From Tetradesmus obliquus (Eukaryota > Chlorophyta > Chlorophyceae > Sphaeropleales > Scenedesmaceae): a stretch of DNA of 64,000 nt. The stretch lies in contig CP126202.1 in NCBI GenBank assembly GCA_030272155.1, positions 744,001-808,000 of the forward strand, in the 5' to 3' direction. Every line of letters starts with the position of its first letter. Position 1 is the first letter of the stretch. Positions 58,358-64,000 of this stretch are shown piece after piece. The translations under genes were made by a program, and so were the position numbers. The notes below the pieces were generated by a model. It did not search any database and had not been told where the DNA came from. It saw only the letters and a list, made by a program, of their open reading frames with translations.

Positions 58358-60792
58358 CGACATCAGGTGACTGAGTAGCAACTGCCAAGCGGCAGACTAG
58401 CTGTTGCTTCAGGAAGACCTCAGCTGCAGGATCGCTTTGCTGACTAGGTCTGCGGATACGTACTAGGCATGTCAGCAGCAGCAGCAGCAGCAGCAGCGTG
58501 GCAAGGGCACCCAGTAGAGGAAGCTCATGGTGATGCTGGCAGCCAAATAAATGGTAACACACTAATCTTACATGTACATGCGTACTAAAGAAGGCAGCAG
58601 CAGCAGCAGCAGCAGCAGCAGCGTGCTTACGTGGCACGGGCTGCACCCAGTAGGGGAAGCTCATGGTGATGCTGGCAGCCATCTAAATGGTAACACACTA
58701 ATCTTACATGTACATGCGTGCTAAAGAAGGCAGCAGCAGCAGCAGCAGCAGCGTGCTTACGTGGCACGGGCTGCACCCAGTAGGGGAAGCTCATGGTGAT
58801 GCTGGCAGCCATCTAAATGGTAACACACTAATCTTACATGTACATGCGTACTAAAGAAGGCAGCAGCAGCAGCAGCAGCAGCAGCGTGCTTACGTGGCAC
58901 GGGCTGCACCCAGTAGGGGAAGCTCATGGTGATGCTGGCAGCCATCTAAATGGTAACACACTAATCTTACATGCACATGCGTGCTAAAGAAGGCAGCAGC
59001 AGCAGCAGCAGCAGCAGCGTGCTTACGTGGCATGGGCTGCACCCAGTAGGGGAAGCTCATGGTGATGCTGGCAGCCATCTAAATGGTAACACACTAATCT
59101 TACATGTACATGCGTACTAAAGAAGGCAGCAGCAGCAGCAGCAGCAGCAGCGTGCTTACGTGACACGGGCTGCACCCAGTAGGGGAAGCTCATGGTGATG
59201 CTGGCAGCCATCTAAGTGGTAACACACTAATCTTACATGTACATGCGTACTAAAGAAGGCAGCAGCAGCAGCAGCAGCAGCGGCAACTCACGTGGCACGG
59301 GCTGCACCCAGTAGGGGAAGCTCATGGTGATGCTGGCAGCCATCTGCTCCGTGTTGAACGTGTTGACCCAGTGGAAGATCAGGTGCCTGCAAGAAAATGA
59401 CAAAATAACATGTGTTAGTAACACATAGTAACAATGTTTGGTGACGCACCAAAGCTAGGAGCATGTCCTTGAGTCTGACAAGGGGGCAGCTGCAACTTGC
59501 TCCAATATGCTGAAATGGGGCGAGTCAGTTGAGTACAGAGCATCCGCCTGCTGCCAATGATAGTGTTGCTACCCTTGCTGTAACCTTGTACAAAACGCCG
59601 TTGCTGCTGCCAGCGCTGCTGTCTTGCTTAGACACCTCCCAGAGTTGTGCAGTGCACACTGACAGCTGCTGCAGCAACGTGTTCGTCTCAACTGGACAAC
59701 AAGTGCATGTGCTGCTGCTGCTGAGGATGCTGCCGCCTCACCTGGACACCTCCCAGAGTTGTGTCGTGCACAACGACAGCTGCTGCAGCACGGAGTCTAA
59801 CTGTAAGTAAATAGCAAGCAAATGCGCTGCTGCTGCTGCTGCTGCTGCCGCCCCACCTTGACACCTCCCACAGTTGTGTCGTGCACACCGACAGCTGCTG
59901 CAGCAGGGAGTGTAACTGTAACTAAATAGCAAGCAAATGCGCTGCTGCCGCTGCTGCTGCTGCCGCCCCACCTTGACACCTCCCACAGTTGTGTCGTGCA
60001 CACCGACAGCTGCTGCAGCAGGGAGTCTAACTGTAACCAAATAGCAAGCAAATGCGCTGCTGCTGCTGCTGCCACCTCACCTTGACACCTCCCACAGTTG
60101 TGTCGTGCACACCGACAGCTGCTGCAGCAGGGAGTCCAACTGCTCTGGGCTGCTCACATCACCCAGCAGCAGCTGCTCCAGCTGCCGCGCACACTGCAGC
60201 GAGTCGCCGCTGCTGCTGCTGCTGTTGCCGCCACCACCACCACCCTGCTGCTGCTGCAGCAGGTCATTCGGCTGTGGGTTATTCTGCTGCAGTGCCACGT
60301 CATGGTTTTCAAACCCTAAACCTTCAGGGTTTAGGGCTGCCAGGTTGCTGGCAGCAGAGGCTCTGCTGTTGCTGCTGCTGTGGTGCTGCTGCTGGCTGTG
60401 CTGGCTTGCGCCTGGGCATGTGGTCCCTCCATCTTCTGCTGCTGAGTAGCCCAGCCGGCGCTGCAGCTGACTCACAATCTCCTGAGACTTGGAGACAAGG
60501 GGTGCACGCTGCATTCACAAAACCAACAGCAGCAGCAGCAACAGCTTTGAGTGTTACGCACAGGGCAGCTGGTTCACAATCCCCTGAGACTTGGAGACAG
60601 GGGTTGCACGCTGCATTCACAGAACCAGCAGCGTCAGCAGCAGCAACAGCAGCATGAACGTCACGCCTGGGCATGTGGTCCCTCCATCTTCTGCTGCTGA
60701 GTAGCCCAGCCGGCGCTGCAGCTGACTCACAATCTCCTGAGACTTGGAGACAAGGGGTGCACGCTACATGTGCAAAACCAACAGCAGCAACA

Positions 60793-60836
<44 letters not shown>

Positions 60837-62129
60837 TTTGGTGTTACACACAGGGCAGCTGGTTTACAATCTCCTGAGATTTGGAGACAAGGGGGGCACG
60901 CTACATGCACAGAATTACCACCCAGCAGCAGCAGGAGCAGCAGTAGCAGCAGCATGGAGTGTCACGCCTGGCAGCTGCTGCACAACGTCACATTACTTGG
61001 ATAGAAAAGGCGCACTGCATGCATGCCGCCTCGCAGCAGTAAACAGGTGCTACAGAGCCACCACGAGCAGCAGCAGCAGCAGTAGCAGCAGCAGCAGCAG
61101 CCTGCTTGCATACTGCAAATGCGGCCTCTGTGTGTCACAGGACCTGCACCTTCACCATCCAGGTTCTGCATGCGCTGTGCTGTATGCAGGCCATCCATGG
61201 TCAGCCGCAAACAAGGTGCCTCAAACGAATCATGCTGTGATAATGCGTTCAAGGAAAGTTATTGGCGGCTAATCATGGATGACCTGGACACAGCACAGTA
61301 CCTGCAGACGCGGTGCACATGACGCGCACATATATTTGTTATAATCCTAGCGGGATATTTCCTTTCGACGCCCACTTCGTTCGTCTACTTCCATCTGCTT
61401 TACATGCTAAAACACTCTGAAAACTCCATGTTAACAGATGAAAATGCGTGTCCTCGTCCTTTCATGAGGTCTTGAACGCAACAGAGGCGACCTGCTGACA
61501 CTCACAATATCAGCCTTACAAATGCTTATTCTTACCAACGAAACATGTAACACCCACTTCTTCAAGGTACACCTGGAAGCCAACAGCCAGCGGCTCCACC
61601 TGCTCCGTGGTGAGGCTAGGCTGGATGCACTTTTGTTGCAAAAGTGCATGTTGTTTGAAATGAGTTTCAGGACACATGCATGTTTTTTCAAATAACAAGT
61701 CGTTTGTTACAAACGTAGCGAAAAACACCTGCTCACCTTTTCAAGGTACACCTGGAAGCCAAAAGCCAGCCGCTCCACCTGCTCCGTGGTGAGGCTGGGC
61801 TGGATGCACTCGGCAATGGACGCCCAAAACCCTGCAGCACAAGCAACAAATGACATGTCAATAACATATCACGCACACGGCATACAGATCAGACAAACTC
61901 AGGGTCAGTTGCTGTAACCTCAGTGTTACAGCGCTGTTGGCAACGCACCCTGCACATTTGTGTTTGGGATGTTGAAGCTGCTGAACCTCACCTGGCGGCG
62001 GCTGCTCCCTGCACATGGTCTCCAGGTTGATGCTGGACAGCTGTACCGACTGCTGGTTCTTGCCCATGTGCACGCGCATGCACAGCTTGCCGTACTCCAT
62101 GACACAGTCCTCTAGGGTGCCTGTTGGTG

Positions 62130-62181
<52 letters not shown>

Positions 62182-62251
62182 AAAGGTGAAGCGCATGCAC
62201 AGCTTGCCGTACTCCATGAACCAGTCCTCTAGGGTGCCTGTTAATAACAAT

Positions 62252-62313
<62 letters not shown>

Positions 62314-62376
62314 AGAGGTGAAGCGCATGCACAGCTTGCCGTATTCCATGACCCAGTCCTCAAGGGTGCCTGTTAG

Positions 62377-62412
<36 letters not shown>

Positions 62413-63033
62413 TCACGCTGACTGGATGGTACAGCGTTTCTGCTCAACAGCTCTGCTGTCTGGTGTATGCATTACTGGTCCACCAAACTGCTGGCCTCAT
62501 GAAGCGCTGCTTCAGTTTCCCCGCTGCCGCATTGCTGCAGTTCCTGGCTGCTGCTGCTTCTGAGAGCTGGTGGCTCCGCAACAGTCATCGCAAATCCACG
62601 TGCTCGGCACTTCAATTGCCTGACTGCATGCAATTGCCACTGCCGGGCACTTCAGTTGCCTGACTGCATGCAATTGCCACGTGCTTGGAACTTCAGTTGC
62701 CTGACTGCATGCATTTGCGGGTGGCGCCTCACCAGACACGCTGGCACCCTCTCCACTGCAGGGCACTGCAGTTGCCTGACTGCATGCATTTGCCACTGCC
62801 GGGCACTTCAGTTGCCGGGCTGCATGCATGTGCGTGGCGCCTCACCAGACACGCTGGCACCCTCTCCACTGCAGGGCACTGCAGTTGCCTGACTGCATGC
62901 ATTTGCCACTGCCGGGCACTTCAGTTGCCGGGCTGCATGCATTTGCGTGGCGCCTCACCAGACACGCTGGCACCCTCTCCACTGCCGGGCAGCCGCAGCA
63001 GCGCCATGCGCTTTGTTATGTCCCGAAGCTCCT

Positions 63034-63067
<34 letters not shown>

Positions 63068-63550
63068 AACAATATCTCCGCAACACATTTGCATATCTAA
63101 TCGCTCACTGAGTGTACTGCACCGCTCCAGCTGCTGCTGCACTGCTGGTAGCTATGCTGGTCTGCGCTTGTGCGGTGCCTCACCTGATACAGCGCTGCCC
63201 TCGCCAGCAGCAGCAGCAGCAGCGCCACTCCCGGCCAGCCGCAGCAGTGCCATACGCTTTGTTATCTCCCGCAGCTCAACCACGATCTGTTCAAGCGGCG
63301 CCGATGAGACTTGCAGCACTGTTTCAGGCGCAACTGCTGCGCGCAGCCGCTGCGTTGTGACAACAGCACCCTCTCCACCGTCCTCCGGCTCGTCCTGCTG
63401 CTGCTGCTGCTGCTGTTGCTGTCCAAAAGACAGAGGTTCGGCATGTGAGGTGCACCTGCCGCTGCTGCTGATGGGGTGCTGGGCGTGCGCGGCAGCTGTA
63501 GGTGTTGGGGCGGCTGTATGGCAGCTGCTGGCGTTGCTCGGCGGCTGCAC
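58236..63550 (-). CDS. Unrecognised protein, C-terminal part; 5' end outside the window
   Basis: Exons visible: 63184-63550, 61992-62120, 61737-61831, 60081-60487, 59292-59386, 58236-58312; 1170 nt, 389 residues plus stop, all phases agree. The first visible exon starts at a phase 0 acceptor, so earlier exons lie to the right of the window. It is helix-rich: [54 protein letters not shown], then a Q/S/G-rich linker, [18 protein letters not shown], and [20 protein letters not shown]. The layout loosely recalls the C-terminal helical tails of algal bZIP-type regulators, but no DNA-binding region is in view and I would not assign a function. Every intron but one has exon-edge echoes. Confidence 0.72.
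58480..59280 (-). repeat. 133-bp array: six donor-edge echoes of the HLIFHW exon
   Basis: Five regular units of about 129-134 bp plus a truncated one repeat the last 54 or so bases of exon 59292-59386 ([16 protein letters not shown]), a GTAAGC donor, a CTG run of variable length and 60 bases of intron. In each unit the exon part is preceded by ATTTAG (true exon: GAGCAG), so each is a complete AG-to-GT mini-exon. Confidence 0.95.
59620..60055 (-). repeat. Four donor-edge echoes of exon 60081-60487
   Basis: Copies near 59627-59680, 59747-59800, 59852-59912 and 59969-60033 of the end of the exon ([17 protein letters not shown]). The three at higher coordinates end at a CAAG or CCAG|GT junction; some begin at a TTAG not present in the real exon. 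Confidence 0.93.
60306..60340. repeat. Telomere-like palindrome in an exon
   Basis: CCCTAAACC (60314-60322) and GGTTTAGGG (60328-60336) face each other across five bases, inside the exon and in frame. Confidence 0.8.
60540..61012 (-). repeat. Four acceptor-edge echoes of exon 60081-60487
   Basis: Starts of the exon (SQEIVSQLQ) recur near 60555-60602, 60666-60757, 60855-60893 and 60965-61005. The 60666 copy is identical to 60412-60510 over about 99 bases, so this duplication is recent; the others are strongly diverged. Confidence 0.92.
61150..61312. repeat. Inverted repeat in the intron after exon 61737-61831
   Basis: Plus-strand 61265-61300 (GCGGCTAATCATGGATGACC and onward) matches the complement of about 61175-61212 with roughly 80 percent identity. 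It is the only inverted copy of this kind noticed among the otherwise direct duplications. Confidence 0.75.
61550..61640 (-). repeat. Donor-edge echo of exon 61737-61831
   Basis: Copy of the last 75 or so bases ([20 protein letters not shown]) with a weakened GAAG|TGGG in place of the AAG|GTGAGC donor. Confidence 0.9.
62184..62380 (-). repeat. Two acceptor-edge echoes of exon 61992-62120
   Basis: Copies at about 62186-62239 and 62321-62374 of the first 50 bases ([16 protein letters not shown]), each preceded by an AACAG or AACAAG-type intron end and a CTG run. Both leave the exon at the same base, where the true exon has GT. Confidence 0.93.
62715..63050 (-). repeat. Three donor-edge echoes of exon 63184-63550
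   Basis: Copies near 62727-62765, 62838-62882 and 62953-63040 of the end of the exon; the longest reads [20 protein letters not shown] and begins after CCAG. All end in TCTG|GTGAGG. Spacer blocks around TTCAGTTGCC and CTGACTGCATGCA repeat many times from 62610. Confidence 0.92.
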
Positions 63551-63599
63551 CTGCACACAGCAGTTGGTGAAATGAAGTTGGAAATCAGGCATGCAGAGC

Positions 63600-63920
63600 A
63601 TCGGAAACTTGTTGTGTTGACGCGGCAGCATGGCAGCTGCTGGCGTTGCTGGGCGGCTGCACCTGCACACAGCAGTTGGTGAAATGAAGTTGAAAATCAG
63701 GCATGCAGAGCATCGGAAGCTTGTTGTTGTGTTAACGCGGCAGCATGGCAGCTGCTGGCGTTGCTGGGCGGCTGCACCTGCATGCAGCAGTTGGTGAAGT
63801 GGACATGAGACATGCAGCAGCATTGTCAGCTGCTGTTTGGGTGAAGGCTCTGCCACTGCAGCATGGCAGCTGTTGGCGTTGCTGGGCGGCTGCACCTGCA
63901 TGCAGCAGTTGATAAATTGT
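63600..63920 (-). repeat. Three acceptor-edge echoes of exon 63184-63550
   Basis: Copies at about 63630-63663, 63745-63780 and 63862-63900 of the first 35-40 bases of the exon (VQPPSNA), each after a TGCAG and a CACCAACTGCTG-like branch region. They sit in the intron that leads out of the window. Confidence 0.9.
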
Positions 63921-64000
63921 AGCAAAACAGGCTTGCAGCAGCATTGTCAGCTGGCTTGTGTGCCACAGCGGCTGCTTGCTCTGCATGATGTTATGTTGAC

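Noticed and set aside
58480-59290. CRISPR array
   Set aside because: Units of 133 bp contain an exon copy and a CTG run; there are no short repeats with unique spacers, and the gene context is eukaryotic.
61150-61252. An extra coding exon ([18 protein letters not shown]) in the right-hand gene
   Set aside because: Its possible donors are all phase 1 while the next exon needs phase 0; the gene closes in frame without it.
1-64000. Introner-type mobile introns as the source of the repeats
   Set aside because: Each array matches only its own neighbouring exon; no sequence is shared between introns of different genes apart from CAG/CTG.
1-64000. Echo arrays as assembly artefacts
   Set aside because: Most copies differ by 5-25 percent and have different flanks, which mis-assembly of one locus would not produce; a few near-identical ones could still be checked in reads.

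Overview
The window looks like nuclear DNA of a green alga. I infer a core chlorophyte of the Scenedesmus/Chlamydomonas kind. The reasons are intron-rich genes with GT..AG introns, very long CAG/CTG tracts that run through exons and introns and encode polyQ, polyA or polyS depending on frame, an OPR-like organelle protein, and TGTAA-type 3' signals after at least one gene. No rRNA, tRNA or CRISPR locus was seen.

Layout, left to right: a sphingosine-1-phosphate lyase gene (minus, 1260-8318, 9 exons); a PAP2/lipid phosphate phosphatase gene (minus, 10450-14557, 6 exons), one intron of which carries a short retroelement with a 15-bp target-site duplication; an OPR-like helical-repeat protein (minus, 16508-18569, 3 exons); the GPI transamidase catalytic subunit GPI8/PIG-K (minus, 19591-23048, 7 exons); across a 461-bp divergent promoter region, a giant VPS13 bridge-like lipid transfer protein (plus, 23510-46614, 12 exons, about 6350 residues); a small predicted N-myristoylated protein of unknown function (plus, 47614-51124, 4 exons); about 7 kb of satellite-like arrays; and the 3' part of an unrecognised gene (minus, 58236-63550 and beyond the right edge). 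I assembled these gene models by hand. At every junction the splice phase matches, and each total length is a whole number of codons ending in a stop, which is good internal support.

The outstanding feature is not a gene. Most introns contain tandem, diverged copies of the edge of a neighbouring exon together with its splice site. Some copy the 3' end of the upstream exon with its GT donor; others copy the 5' end of the downstream exon with its AG acceptor. I call these exon-edge echoes. They occur in all seven genes, 1 to about 9 copies per junction, and range from essentially identical to barely recognisable. CTG runs often sit directly before the AG of real and echoed acceptors. One case in the last VPS13 exon is a tandem duplication around an AG|GT that would make a 126-bp, frame-neutral intron. 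This matches the textbook model of intron birth by duplication of a proto-splice site, so the window may show a genome where splice-site duplication is an ongoing source of introns, decoy sites and alternative exons.

Four of the seven genes act on membrane lipids or lipid anchors (S1P lyase, lipid phosphatase, GPI transamidase, VPS13). The grouping may be chance.
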